From contig JAFRVZ010000050.1 in NCBI GenBank assembly GCA_017438265.1, positions 1 through 36,048 on the forward strand: 36,048 nucleotides of DNA. Reading direction: 5' to 3'. Each line of letters starts with the position of its first letter. Position 1 is the first letter of the stretch. The notes beneath the pieces are model-generated. The model saw only the letters and a list, made by a program, of their open reading frames with translations. It was not told the origin of the DNA and did no database searches. This stretch comes from Bacteroidales bacterium (GTDB lineage: Bacteria > Bacteroidota > Bacteroidia > Bacteroidales > UBA932). Positions 8,063 through 16,008 of this stretch are shown here, one piece after another. The translations under genes were made by a program, and so were the position numbers.

Positions 8063-8069
8063 CGGCTGC
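8041..8069 (+). terminator. Hairpin across the esterase stop codon
   Basis: GCAGCCGTT (8041-8049) and AACGGCTGC (8061-8069) form a perfect 9-bp stem with an 11-nt loop; the TAA at 8060-8062 lies at the loop-stem boundary. No U-tract follows, so it is at best part of an end-of-transcript structure or 3'-end protection. Confidence 0.45.
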
Positions 8070-8072
8070 AGA

Positions 8073-8089
8073 AGCTGTCTTCGACAGCT
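8073..8089 (+). terminator. Second 3' hairpin after the esterase gene
   Basis: AGCTGTC (8073-8079) and GACAGCT (8083-8089) pair perfectly around a TTC loop, followed by the pyrimidine-rich TCTGTCCTTCCC. This resembles a weak terminator without a clean T-run. ACAGCTC (8084-8090) could alternatively pair with GAGCTGT (8132-8138). Confidence 0.45.
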
Positions 8090-8138
8090 CTGTCCTTCCC
8101 AACCCCCTGCACCCCCTCCGATAGATTGATGGAGCTGT

Positions 8139-8289
8139 TTCACGGGATAGGCCAGGCTGCGGAAAGATACGGCTGTTTCCCAAACCTATGGCCGCCCGCG
8201 GCCGTATGAGCGGGGGGACCGCTTGCGGTGGGACGAGGGTGCAAAGCACCCGAAAGGTTTGGGGAACAGCCGTATCTTTCCGCCGTGAA
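8139..8289. repeat. Long inverted-repeat element enclosing three hairpins
   Basis: Two 29-nt arms, 8159-8187 and 8255-8283, are exact inverted repeats except for one position (T8178 opposite G8264, a U-G wobble in plus-strand RNA). The 67-nt interior holds three further perfect stems: GGCCGC/GCGGCC (8190-8203), ACCGC/GCGGT (8218-8229) and GGGTGC/GCACCC around AAA (8237-8251). Outside the arms, TTCACG (8139-8144) pairs with CGTGAA (8284-8289), leaving a 14-nt one-sided bulge. No coding sequence is convincing here. It lies between convergent gene ends, starting six bases past the amylase stop. It has no U-tract on either strand and no obvious target-site duplication. It may be a MITE/REP-like element or a structured RNA; family unknown. 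Confidence 0.8.
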
Positions 8290-8294
8290 CCCGG

Positions 8295-10262
8295 TTATTG
8301 GAGGCGGAGGACGAAGGCGGAGCGGGCGGGGATGGTGAGGGGTGCGGAGAGGTCGAGGACCGCTCCGGTCACGACGTCGGTGCCGCGGGTCGCGGAGCCG
8401 ATGACTTCGGAGAAGCGCTTCGGGTCGAGGGTGCGGTCGGTGTCGCTGCCGCTGAGGATGACGAGGACTTTTTCAGCGCCGGCGATCCGCGCGTAGACGT
8501 AGCACTTCGTCGCGTTGTCGGGCGTATAATGGATTAACTTCCCTTCCGTCAGCGCCTTGGAGCTGCGCCGGAAATGCAGCAGACGGCTCGCGAAATCCCA
8601 GCATGCGTTCTGGAACTCCGTGCGGCCGGCGGCCGTGAAGGCGCTCGCCGGGTCCTCTTTCCAGCCGCCCGGGAAGTCCTTGCGGACCTGGGCATCGCCG
8701 CCCTTGGACTTGTCCCCCGTCATCGCGATCTCCGTCCCGTAATAGATCTGCGGGATCCCACGGGTCGTCAGCAGGAACGCGAGGCCCTGCTTGAACTTCC
8801 AGAGCGGATCGCCGTCCTGCATGAATCGGGAGATGTCGTGGTTGTCGAGGAAGACGAGCACGTGCTGCGGGTCCGGAATCAGGAAATCCTGCGTCAGCGT
8901 CTCGTACATCTTGAAGAGGCCGGCTTCCGACCCTTCGGAGGTGTTGCTCTCCTTCAGGATCTCACGCTGCGTCGTAAAGGTCAGGTCGAAATCCATCACC
9001 GTCTTCAATTCGGAATCGTCGTCGTTGAACTCGGAGTCGTGCTGCCACCATCCGGCGGCGGAATTGCGCGGGTACCAGCCCTCGCCGACGATGTTGAAAT
9101 CCGGATACTCCCGGTCGATCGCCTTGCACCAGCGGGCCATGAAGTCATAATCGGCATACGGATAGGTATCCATGCGGATGCCGTCGATGCGGGCGTATTC
9201 AATCCACCAGAGACTGTTCTGGATCAGATAATCGGCCAGGTAACGGTTGCGCTGGTTCAGGTCCGGCATTCCGCCTGAGAACCAGCCGTCCAGCAGGATG
9301 TCCTTTTCGCTCTGCGGGGCATGCGGGTCCATCAGCGTCCACTTATAATGGGTCGTCGTGACGAGGCCGTCGTTGCCGCGGCCGCGCGGGGCATTCTGGG
9401 ACTGCTGCCCCTGCGGAGGCTGCTGCGGCCGGGGCTGCGCCGCGGCCTGCTGCTGGGAACGCATCCGCTCCCCCACCCGGGCGGCGTAGTCGTTCTGGTT
9501 GAACCAGTCCGCGTCCGGGATGTCCTCCATCCACCAGTGAGTGCTGCCGCAGTGATTGAAGATCATATCCATCACGACCTTCATCCCGCGGGCGTGGACC
9601 GCGTCCACGAGGTCGCAGTACTCCGCATTCGAGCCGAGGCGCGGATCGATCCGGTAGAAGTCCGAAATCGCATAGCCGTGGGAGGCGTTGCTGCGGTTGA
9701 ACTGGACGGGGTTGAGCCAGATGGCGGTCACGCCGAGCGCGTCGAGGTAGTCCAGATGGTCCCGGATGCCCTTCAGGTCGCCGCCGTGGTGGCCGCCGCC
9801 CTGTGCACGGTTCACGCCGAAGTCCTCATAGGTATCGTTCGACGGGTCGCCGTTGGCGAAACGGTCCGGCATGATCAGATACAGGACATCCTTCGAGGTG
9901 AATCCCTGGGCGCCGGGCTTCGTATTGCGGGAGCGCAGTTCGAAGGACTGGCGGGTCGTGCGGCGTCCTTCCTTGAACAGGAAGGTCAGGCTGCCGGGCT
10001 TCGCCTCGGGCCGGACCTCGAGGTAGACGAAGAGGTAATTCGGGTTGGCTGACTTCGCGACTTCCCGGATCCGGACGCCGGCATAGTCGGCAAGGGATAC
10101 TTCGGCGGCAGAGATATTCTTGCCGTAGAACAGGACCTGGAGGGTGGGATTCTTCATCCCGACGTACCAGAACGGGGGTTCCATCCGCTGGATATCGGCG
10201 GCGGAGAGGGTCGCAGCGAGCAGCAGCGCGGCTGCCGCGGCAAGGAAAGGACGGATGCGCAT
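8295..10262 (-). CDS. GH13 alpha-amylase / cyclomaltodextrinase-like (SusA-type)
   Basis: A 655-residue secreted enzyme hydrolysing alpha-1,4-glucans or cyclodextrins, with a signal peptide (MRIRPFLAAAAALLLAATLSA). Residues ~22-112 form a neopullulanase/cyclomaltodextrinase N-terminal domain (FWYVGMKNPTLQVLFYGKNI). The barrel carries region I DMIFNH (232-237), region II GIRMDTYPY (nucleophile Asp365), region III VGEGWY (acid/base Glu394) and region IV FLDNHD (Asp476). A C-terminal beta domain ends the protein. Unusual: a Gln/Pro/Ala-rich low-complexity stretch at ~269-296, inserted after region I. It follows the patatin gene after a 12-nt gap, so it is the last gene of the SBP-phosphatase operon, which is an odd setting for an amylase. 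Confidence 0.93.
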   Translation of the reverse strand: MRIRPFLAAAAALLLAATLSAADIQRMEPPFWYVGMKNPTLQVLFYGKNISAAEVSLADYAGVRIREVAKSANPNYLFVYLEVRPEAKPGSLTFLFKEGRRTTRQSFELRSRNTKPGAQGFTSKDVLYLIMPDRFANGDPSNDTYEDFGVNRAQGGGHHGGDLKGIRDHLDYLDALGVTAIWLNPVQFNRSNASHGYAISDFYRIDPRLGSNAEYCDLVDAVHARGMKVVMDMIFNHCGSTHWWMEDIPDADWFNQNDYAARVGERMRSQQQAAAQPRPQQPPQGQQSQNAPRGRGNDGLVTTTHYKWTLMDPHAPQSEKDILLDGWFSGGMPDLNQRNRYLADYLIQNSLWWIEYARIDGIRMDTYPYADYDFMARWCKAIDREYPDFNIVGEGWYPRNSAAGWWQHDSEFNDDDSELKTVMDFDLTFTTQREILKESNTSEGSEAGLFKMYETLTQDFLIPDPQHVLVFLDNHDISRFMQDGDPLWKFKQGLAFLLTTRGIPQIYYGTEIAMTGDKSKGGDAQVRKDFPGGWKEDPASAFTAAGRTEFQNACWDFASRLLHFRRSSKALTEGKLIHYTPDNATKCYVYARIAGAEKVLVILSGSDTDRTLDPKRFSEVIGSATRGTDVVTGAVLDLSAPLTIPARSAFVLRLQ

Positions 10263-10274
10263 ATCTGATAAGTT

Positions 10275-12578
10275 CTAGAAATCGAAGCCGATGCCCAGAT
10301 AGACCCCGACGGATTTCGTCAGGCTGGACCAGTGGACATCCGCCCGGATCGGGCCGATGTAGGTATTGTAGGCATATTCGAGAGCGAAACCGAGCGCCTG
10401 TCCGGCCGCGTGGACGTTCAGGTAGTCCCGCAGGTCCGCCGCGTCGCGGAGATACTGGCCGGTCGCCGTGACATAGTGTTTCGAGGCGATCTGCCAGCGC
10501 AGGTCCAGACCGGCGACGGAGAGCAGGCGGTTGCGCCGGAAGGCGCTGTTGACGCCGGCGAAGGCGATCTGCTGGTCGAGCGTGCGCCCGGGCAGCTTGA
10601 CCGAGAGGAAGTTGTCGAGGACGGGAACGTCGTCCGAGATATACCGGGCGGCGAGGCTCGGCAGGACCGTGAAGCGGCCGATGCTGGCAGCGGTCTGGAA
10701 ATCGGCGTTCAGCACATAGAAGCCGCCGCGTTCCTCCCGCAGGTCCGCGAAGAACCACTGGCCACCCAGCGAATAACGGGCGCCGGAGCGCGGGAAATAC
10801 GCGATGTCATAGGAATCCAGGCGCGTCTGGGCGTACAGGCTGGCATAGGCGTGCTTGCGCTTGAAGTCGGCGGGACCGTTCTGGTCGGAGAGCACGGAGG
10901 TGAAGTTGAACTGTTCGATGCGGGCGCCCAGGCGCACGTCGGCCAGGTTCCAGCGGGTCATCGCCAGGTAGGCGTCGCCGCGGATGTGGTTGAAATCCGC
11001 CTGGAATTGCCGGGGGTCCAGGTTGAAATCCACGTTCCGAGTGCGCCTGAGTAGCACTTCCGTGCCGAGGCTGAAGCCGGACTGGGTCCGGTAGGAATAG
11101 TCCGCGTCCAGCGAAGAGCGCAGGCCGAGGCGGCCGGTCAGGTCGAGGTGGTGGCCCGTCAGGCGGTGGGCGTTCAGGCCGAGCATCAGCAGCAGGGACG
11201 CGTTTTCCTCCGTATCGAAGCGGAAGCTGACGCCGGACTGGTGGACGGGGGCGCGGACGCAGTCGAACTGGAGGAGGAAGGGTTCCTTCTCGCCGATGAG
11301 GCTGTAGGTCACGCTTTCGAAGGCGGAGGTGCCTTTCAGGGTATAGACGGCGCGGTCCAGGTCCGCCTTGCTGACCGTATGGCCGAGCTTCAGCAGCTCC
11401 AGCAGGTATCTCCCGTCATCGACGCTGTTCACGCCGCTGAAGCTGATTCCGGAAATCTGGACGGCGTGGTCCGCCGTGTTGACGGAAACGGCGTTCTTCG
11501 GCCGCGGGGCGCGCCCGAGCGCCTGGCGCAGGGCCTGGATCTCCGCGGCGTGTTCCTTCGCGGCCTTGTCGCCGCGCAGGATCAGCGAGTCGATGCTGCG
11601 GGCATCGAAGCTGAGCATGCTGTAGCCGGAAATGTCCGGGCGGATGTACAGGTCGGACTGGGCGACGCCTTCGTTGTAGGAGTCCTCGCCGATCAGGTCC
11701 ATCAGGTGGCTGACAATGTCGAGGAGGCTGTTGATCGGCGCTTCCGAATCGCCGGGAGAGGAGATGTCGACGCCGATGATGATGTCCGCGCCCATCTTGC
11801 GGGCGATCGCAGCGGGGAAATTGTCGATGAGGCCGCCGTCCATCAAGATCATCCCGTCCTTGCGCAGCGGTGCGAAAAGGCCCGGGATCGACATCGTCGA
11901 GCGCAGCGCGTCGATCAGGTTGCCGCAGTGCCAGACCTTCGGCGAGGCGCTGACGGCGTCGGTCGCGACGCAGACGAAGGGAATCGGCAGCCGGAGGAAG
12001 TCGATCTCCCCGCCATAGCCCGGCAGGAGGCTGCTGAAGAGGTTGCGGATGTTCTGGCCCTGGACGATGCCGCCGGGGAGGATGCCGCGGACGCTTTCCT
12101 CGCGGGAGCGGTCCCGGGAGAAGAGGTCGACGTTGTCCGAGCCGAACGACAGGGACACGGGATATTTCAGCTGATAGTCTTTCTGGTGGAGGGTGTTGAA
12201 TTCGCGCGGGTAGCTGTCCGACAGGAGGCTGTCCCAGTCCAGGCCGCGCATGATGGTCTCCAGCTCCTCCCCGCTGTAGCCGCAGGCATAAAGGCCGCCG
12301 ATCAGGCCGCCGACGCTGGTTCCGAGGACCATGTCGATCGGGATCTCGGCCTCGTCGAGGGCCTGGATGACGCGGACGAGCGCCGCCCCTTTTGCGCCGC
12401 CGCCCGAAAGCACCAGCGCGACGACGGGCCGCTGCCGCCGGACCGCATCCATCCGCCGGGAGAAGGCGGCGAAGGCGGCATCGTCCCGGCGTTTGTCGAT
12501 GCCGTAGCTGTAATCCGGCTGCGCCAGGGCGGAAACCCCGGCGAAAAGCAGCATCAACAGTAGCAGAACCCTTTTCAT
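10275..12578 (-). CDS. Patatin-like phospholipase fused to an outer-membrane barrel (type Vd-like)
   Basis: A 767-residue protein with a signal peptide ending SALAQ. The N-terminal patatin domain (~50-350) has the oxyanion loop SGGGAKG, the nucleophile elbow GTSVGG (Ser88) and the catalytic DGG (Asp247), so a Ser-Asp lipase dyad is present. Residues ~375-450 look like a POTRA domain (VQISGISFSGVNSVDDGRYL). The rest alternates short amphipathic strands and ends in aromatic GIGFDF, as in Omp85-family barrels. This is the layout of PlpD/FplA-type Vd proteins, in which the barrel displays the patatin at the surface. The ATG at 12578 overlaps the phosphatase stop as ATGA; it is preferred over 12599 because it opens the signal peptide. 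Confidence 0.88.
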   Translation of the reverse strand: MKRVLLLLMLLFAGVSALAQPDYSYGIDKRRDDAAFAAFSRRMDAVRRQRPVVALVLSGGGAKGAALVRVIQALDEAEIPIDMVLGTSVGGLIGGLYACGYSGEELETIMRGLDWDSLLSDSYPREFNTLHQKDYQLKYPVSLSFGSDNVDLFSRDRSREESVRGILPGGIVQGQNIRNLFSSLLPGYGGEIDFLRLPIPFVCVATDAVSASPKVWHCGNLIDALRSTMSIPGLFAPLRKDGMILMDGGLIDNFPAAIARKMGADIIIGVDISSPGDSEAPINSLLDIVSHLMDLIGEDSYNEGVAQSDLYIRPDISGYSMLSFDARSIDSLILRGDKAAKEHAAEIQALRQALGRAPRPKNAVSVNTADHAVQISGISFSGVNSVDDGRYLLELLKLGHTVSKADLDRAVYTLKGTSAFESVTYSLIGEKEPFLLQFDCVRAPVHQSGVSFRFDTEENASLLLMLGLNAHRLTGHHLDLTGRLGLRSSLDADYSYRTQSGFSLGTEVLLRRTRNVDFNLDPRQFQADFNHIRGDAYLAMTRWNLADVRLGARIEQFNFTSVLSDQNGPADFKRKHAYASLYAQTRLDSYDIAYFPRSGARYSLGGQWFFADLREERGGFYVLNADFQTAASIGRFTVLPSLAARYISDDVPVLDNFLSVKLPGRTLDQQIAFAGVNSAFRRNRLLSVAGLDLRWQIASKHYVTATGQYLRDAADLRDYLNVHAAGQALGFALEYAYNTYIGPIRADVHWSSLTKSVGVYLGIGFDF

Positions 12579-14533
12579 ACCTTTTTGATTCTCAGACACA
12601 GCAGCGTCAGGTCGTCGCTGGCCTCTGCCTCCCCTACGAAGGCAGCCACGGCATCCTTCAGCGCCTCGACCGCCGATTCCGCGTCCGCGAACGGACGCGC
12701 ATCCAGCGTCCCGAAGAGCCGTTCGTTGCCGAACTGCTCGTGCGACAGGTTCTCGGCCTCGTTCAGGCCGTCCGTATAAAGCAGCAGGGAAAGGCCCTCC
12801 AGGGAGTCCATATGCTCCCCGCGGAAGGCGAATCCCGGAATGACGCCGATCATCGTGTTCGGCTCGGAATCCAGGAAGCGGGCCTTCGCCGGACGGTCGG
12901 CGCCGGAGAAGAGCACGGGCGGGTTGTGGCCGCAGTTGCAGAAGTCCATCGCGCCCGTCCGCAGGTCGATGACGCCCAGGAACATCGTGACGAACATCAT
13001 CTGCTCGTTGTCCTCGGAGAGCGTGTCGTTGATCTGTCGGGCGATTTCCGCCGGAGGGAGCGCCTGCTGTGCCACGACGCGGAACAGGTTGCGCGCAACC
13101 GCCATGAAGAGGCTGGCCGGCACGCCCTTTCCGCTGACGTCCCCGATGCAGAAATACAGTTTCTCATCCTGGATGAAGAAGTCATACAGGTCGCCGCCGA
13201 CCTCCTTCGCCGGCGTCATCGACGCATAGAGATCCACGTCGCGGCGCTGCGGGAACGCCGGGAAAATCCGCGGGACCATCCCCATCTGGATGTCGCGGGC
13301 GATGCGGAGCTCGCCTTCGATGCGCTCCTTGTTCGCCGTCGTACGCGTCAGCTCGTCGATATAGTTGACGAGCGAACTCTGCATCTCTGCGAAAGAGCTG
13401 TTCAGCTGGCCGATCTCGTCGTGGCGCGTCAGCGCCGGCAATTCCTCGTCGAAACGGCCGGAGGCGATGGTCTTCGTCTGGCTGACGAGGCGTCCGAGGG
13501 GCGCCAGCTGCCGCTGGATGATGCGCGCGATCACGAGGAACATCAGCAGCAGGCCTAGCAGCAGGTTGAGGAAGACCGAACGGCGCAGGCGGTTGAAGCC
13601 GGCGAACACGTCGCTTTCGGGGCAGACGATGGCGACGCTCCACCCCGTGCTGGGAACCGGCTTGAAGAACACATAGCTGGGCTGGCCGTCCATCACAAGG
13701 GAGCGGTAACCCGCTTCCCCGTCCAGCATCGCATGGCCGAGTTCATCCATTTCGGGCAGGTCCTCCAGGAGCGACCGGGTAAAGATGGTCTCGTAGAAGA
13801 GTTTGGTCGAATCCGGGTGGACCAGGAAGGTCCCGCCGCGGCCGATCATGATGCTGTAGGAATTCGGGTAGGGCTTGACGGCGGATATCGTTTCGGAAAG
13901 CCAGTCCAGGGACAGGTCGAGGGACAGCGAGCCGATGAAATTGCTGCCCGCGTCGGTCAGGGGGACGCAGTAGGAGGCGATCACCTCCGTGGCGTAGATG
14001 GCATTCGGGTTGTAGTCCATGAAGGGCTCGGTCCAGGCGGGCTGCATCATCAGTTTCGGCAGCAGGTACCAGTCCATATAGAAATACTGGTAATCGTCGT
14101 TGCCCTCCTGGGCGGACAGGATCTCGCCGCCGACATTCTCGGTATAGGCGGAGAAATAACGGCCGTATTCCGGATAGAAATCAGGCTCGAAGGAAATCGA
14201 GCAGCCGTTCAGGACAGGATTGTTGCGGACGATGCTGCGGCTGAGCGCGAAGATGTCCTGCGGGGATCCGATCCGCTCGTAGACCTGGTCCTCGGAATTG
14301 TCCGCGGCGATCCGCACGCCGTCCAGGATGCCGTTCACGCGCAGGACAGTGTTGTCCAGGACCTGCGTCGCGTGCTCGATGGCTTCGTCCCGGACGGCGC
14401 CGCGCGACACATAGAAGAGGAAACCCAGCGCAAGGATGAAGATGAGCGCGGCGAAAAGGACAATCCAGAGGCTCAGCCGCGTCGCAAGGGAGCGGCCGGA
14501 CTTTTCACGGAGGAGTTGGAACGGATTTCTCAT
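12575..14533 (-). CDS. RsbU-like PP2C phosphatase with periplasmic sensor and HAMP
   Basis: A 652-residue inner-membrane phosphatase expected to dephosphorylate a STAS-domain anti-sigma-factor antagonist. Segments in order: TM1 ~21-42; a periplasmic region ~45-310 resembling a double Cache sensor (GSLSLDLSLDWL, GTFLVHP, VPSTGWSVAI); TM2 ~318-340; HAMP ~341-393 (PLGRLV ... DEIGQL); a short helix with IARDIQMGMVP, the usual lead-in to SpoIIE-type domains; then PP2C ~425-652. Metal-binding motifs GGDLYDF (Asp448), GDVSGKG (Asp465), YTDGLNEA (Asp588) and SDDLTLL (Asp640/641) are all present. It overlaps both neighbours by ATGA. Its likely substrate is the STAS protein encoded divergently at 16009; that pairing is inferred from context. 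Confidence 0.92.
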   Translation of the reverse strand: MRNPFQLLREKSGRSLATRLSLWIVLFAALIFILALGFLFYVSRGAVRDEAIEHATQVLDNTVLRVNGILDGVRIAADNSEDQVYERIGSPQDIFALSRSIVRNNPVLNGCSISFEPDFYPEYGRYFSAYTENVGGEILSAQEGNDDYQYFYMDWYLLPKLMMQPAWTEPFMDYNPNAIYATEVIASYCVPLTDAGSNFIGSLSLDLSLDWLSETISAVKPYPNSYSIMIGRGGTFLVHPDSTKLFYETIFTRSLLEDLPEMDELGHAMLDGEAGYRSLVMDGQPSYVFFKPVPSTGWSVAIVCPESDVFAGFNRLRRSVFLNLLLGLLLMFLVIARIIQRQLAPLGRLVSQTKTIASGRFDEELPALTRHDEIGQLNSSFAEMQSSLVNYIDELTRTTANKERIEGELRIARDIQMGMVPRIFPAFPQRRDVDLYASMTPAKEVGGDLYDFFIQDEKLYFCIGDVSGKGVPASLFMAVARNLFRVVAQQALPPAEIARQINDTLSEDNEQMMFVTMFLGVIDLRTGAMDFCNCGHNPPVLFSGADRPAKARFLDSEPNTMIGVIPGFAFRGEHMDSLEGLSLLLYTDGLNEAENLSHEQFGNERLFGTLDARPFADAESAVEALKDAVAAFVGEAEASDDLTLLCLRIKKV

Positions 14534-15468
14534 CGGCCGGTCAGTTCATCGTAGGTAATCTCCCGGGAAATCATCCCGTTTTCCAGCATCAGGGCGCAGG
14601 CCAGGGAAAGCATGTCCGGGCGCAGGCGGAACTCCGGTTCGCCGGATTCCCGGTCGCACTGCAGGCGCAGGACTTCGTCCAGCATCAGCCGCTGGATCAC
14701 GCGGTTCGTGCCGACGTGGCTCTCGCGGACCATCTCCATCACGATGTCGAGGGTCTCTTCCGGGTGCTCCCGCGCCCACTCCCAGCCGCGTCGGCTGGCC
14801 CGGGCGAAGCGCTCCGCCCGGTCCGGGTCCTTCAGGTAGGCGGCGCGGGTCATGTAGACGCCGTCCTCCTGGACATTGTAGCCGTGGTCGCTGAAGCGGT
14901 AGACGGCCTCCGGGGGCACGTCGATACCGGCCTGGAGGATCTGGTAGTATTCGTTGTAGCTCATCGCCAGGGTCGCGTCGATGGCGCCGGCGATAAAGAG
15001 GTTGACGTTGTTGCCGATCGGAATCCACTCGTAGCCGAGGTTTTCCCGACGGCTCATCGCGATGGCGATCTGGCCGAAGCCGGAAGCCCAGGTCCCGACC
15101 CGGGCGCCGCGCAGGGTCAACGGGTCGCGGCCCCGGCGCGAGACGATGACCATCCCGTTGTTCATCGAGGTCTGGAGGATGTTGACGAGCGGGATTCCGT
15201 GGTCCAGGATTTCGAGCGCCTGCGCCAGCTGGAGGGTCGTCGCATCGCTCTGGTTCTCCCGCATCCGGTCCAGCGCGGAGCGCGTCGCGGAAGGGTGCTC
15301 GATCCGGACATGGATTCCTTCCTCCTCGTAGAAGCCCATCTTCTGGGCGACGTAGTAGCCGGCGAATTGCGCCTGCGCGGTCCACTGCGGCGTAAAGACG
15401 AAATCCTGCGCCCGGAGGACAGGCGCAGCGGCGGACAGCAGGAGGAAAAGCAGGGGTCGGAATCGCAT
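14530..15468 (-). CDS. NMT1/THI5-like periplasmic substrate-binding protein
   Basis: A 312-residue secreted protein with a signal peptide (MRFRPLLFLLLSAAAPVLRAQ). FTPQWTAQAQFAGYYVAQ and KMGFYEEEGIHVRI are hallmarks of the NMT1/THI5-like family, whose members bind small organic ligands such as pyrimidines, riboflavin precursors or sulfonates. GARVGTWASGFG and later lobe elements fit the same fold. The start at 15468 is the ATG in front of the signal; the longer frame begins with a TTG inside the promoter. No permease or ATPase is encoded with it. It is instead coupled by ATGA to the RsbU-like phosphatase, suggesting that it presents a ligand to that sensor rather than feeding a transporter (inference). 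The ligand is unknown. Confidence 0.83.
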   Translation of the reverse strand: MRFRPLLFLLLSAAAPVLRAQDFVFTPQWTAQAQFAGYYVAQKMGFYEEEGIHVRIEHPSATRSALDRMRENQSDATTLQLAQALEILDHGIPLVNILQTSMNNGMVIVSRRGRDPLTLRGARVGTWASGFGQIAIAMSRRENLGYEWIPIGNNVNLFIAGAIDATLAMSYNEYYQILQAGIDVPPEAVYRFSDHGYNVQEDGVYMTRAAYLKDPDRAERFARASRRGWEWAREHPEETLDIVMEMVRESHVGTNRVIQRLMLDEVLRLQCDRESGEPEFRLRPDMLSLACALMLENGMISREITYDELTGR

Positions 15469-15489
15469 CACGGACGGACTTCTTTTCCG

Positions 15490-15497
15490 CAAATTTA
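15490..15497 (-). promoter_or_regulatory. -7 promoter box for the SBP-phosphatase-patatin-amylase operon
   Basis: The minus strand reads TAAATTTG, an exact TAnnTTTG match, 21 nt before the ATG at 15468. A TTG lies 24 nt upstream of it (15524-15522), farther than the usual 19. Confidence 0.6.
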
Positions 15498-15531
15498 CAT
15501 TTTTTCTTTCTTTATTCCGTACAATTATTAT

Positions 15532-15539
15532 TAACTTCG
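15532..15539 (+). promoter_or_regulatory. -7 promoter box for the RsbW-RsbV-ABC-purine operon
   Basis: TAACTTCG matches TAnnTTTG at all but one position and ends 24 nt before the ATG at 15564. The upstream region is T-rich but has no exact TTTG at N19. The two divergent boxes are 34 bp apart. Confidence 0.5.
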
Positions 15540-15563
15540 CACAAATTGAGACAGTCCCCCGTC

Positions 15564-15989
15564 ATGACCGAACGACACCTGATTTTTCACAACGACATCC
15601 AGCAGATTCCGCAGCTGGCGTGCTTCGTCGAAGCCATTGCGGAGGAAGCCAGCCTGGACCAGTCCCTGGCGATGAGCCTGAACCTCGCGCTGGAAGAAGC
15701 CGTTACCAACGTTATCATGTACGCGTATCCGGCCGGCTCCGACGGACTCGTCAGCATCGAAGCGGTAATCCGCGACGACGCCCTGGAATTCATCCTGAGC
15801 GACAGCGGCATTCCTTTCGACCCGACGGAAGCCCGCGAAGCCGACGTGACCCTCGCCGCGGAAGACCGCCCCATCGGCGGCCTCGGCATCTTCCTTGTAC
15901 GCAACATCATGGACGAGGTGACCTACCGGCGGGAAGACGGGAAGAACATCCTCACGATGCGCAAGCACCTGAAACAGAATAATAATTAA
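15564..15989 (+). CDS. RsbW-like anti-sigma-factor serine kinase (GHKL ATPase)
   Basis: A 141-residue single-domain HATPase_c_2 protein. The N-box is LALEEAVTNVIMYAYP (Glu45, Asn49), the G1 box DSGIPFDP (Asp80, Gly82) and the G2 region IGGLGIFLVRNIMDEV (105-119), so ATP-binding residues are intact. In partner switching such kinases phosphorylate the STAS antagonist and bind a target, classically a sigma factor. The ATG at 15564 is used; a TTG six codons upstream adds nothing conserved. The STAS gene follows after 19 nt. No sigma factor is encoded in this window, so the kinase's target is open. Confidence 0.92.
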   Translation: MTERHLIFHNDIQQIPQLACFVEAIAEEASLDQSLAMSLNLALEEAVTNVIMYAYPAGSDGLVSIEAVIRDDALEFILSDSGIPFDPTEAREADVTLAAEDRPIGGLGIFLVRNIMDEVTYRREDGKNILTMRKHLKQNNN

Positions 15990-16008
15990 ACAAGCACATA
16001 CAGAAAAG

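Noticed and set aside
6296-8143. 615-codon minus-strand frame opposite the esterase
   Set aside because: Shadow of the duplicated esterase; the repeated look of the frame merely mirrors the duplication.
8139-8289. Standard bidirectional rho-independent terminator
   Set aside because: Neither strand has a T-run after the long stem, and the 67-nt structured interior is unlike a terminator loop. It was kept as an unexplained structured element.
8188-8496. 102-codon ORF starting inside the large inverted-repeat element
   Set aside because: Its first part translates hairpin sequence and the rest lies antisense to the amylase; no signal or domain is seen.
12575-15468. Complete NMT1-type ABC importer on the minus strand
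   Set aside because: No permease or ATPase is encoded with the binding protein there; the only ABC components are on the divergent strand and are of the polar-amino-acid type with their own binding domain.
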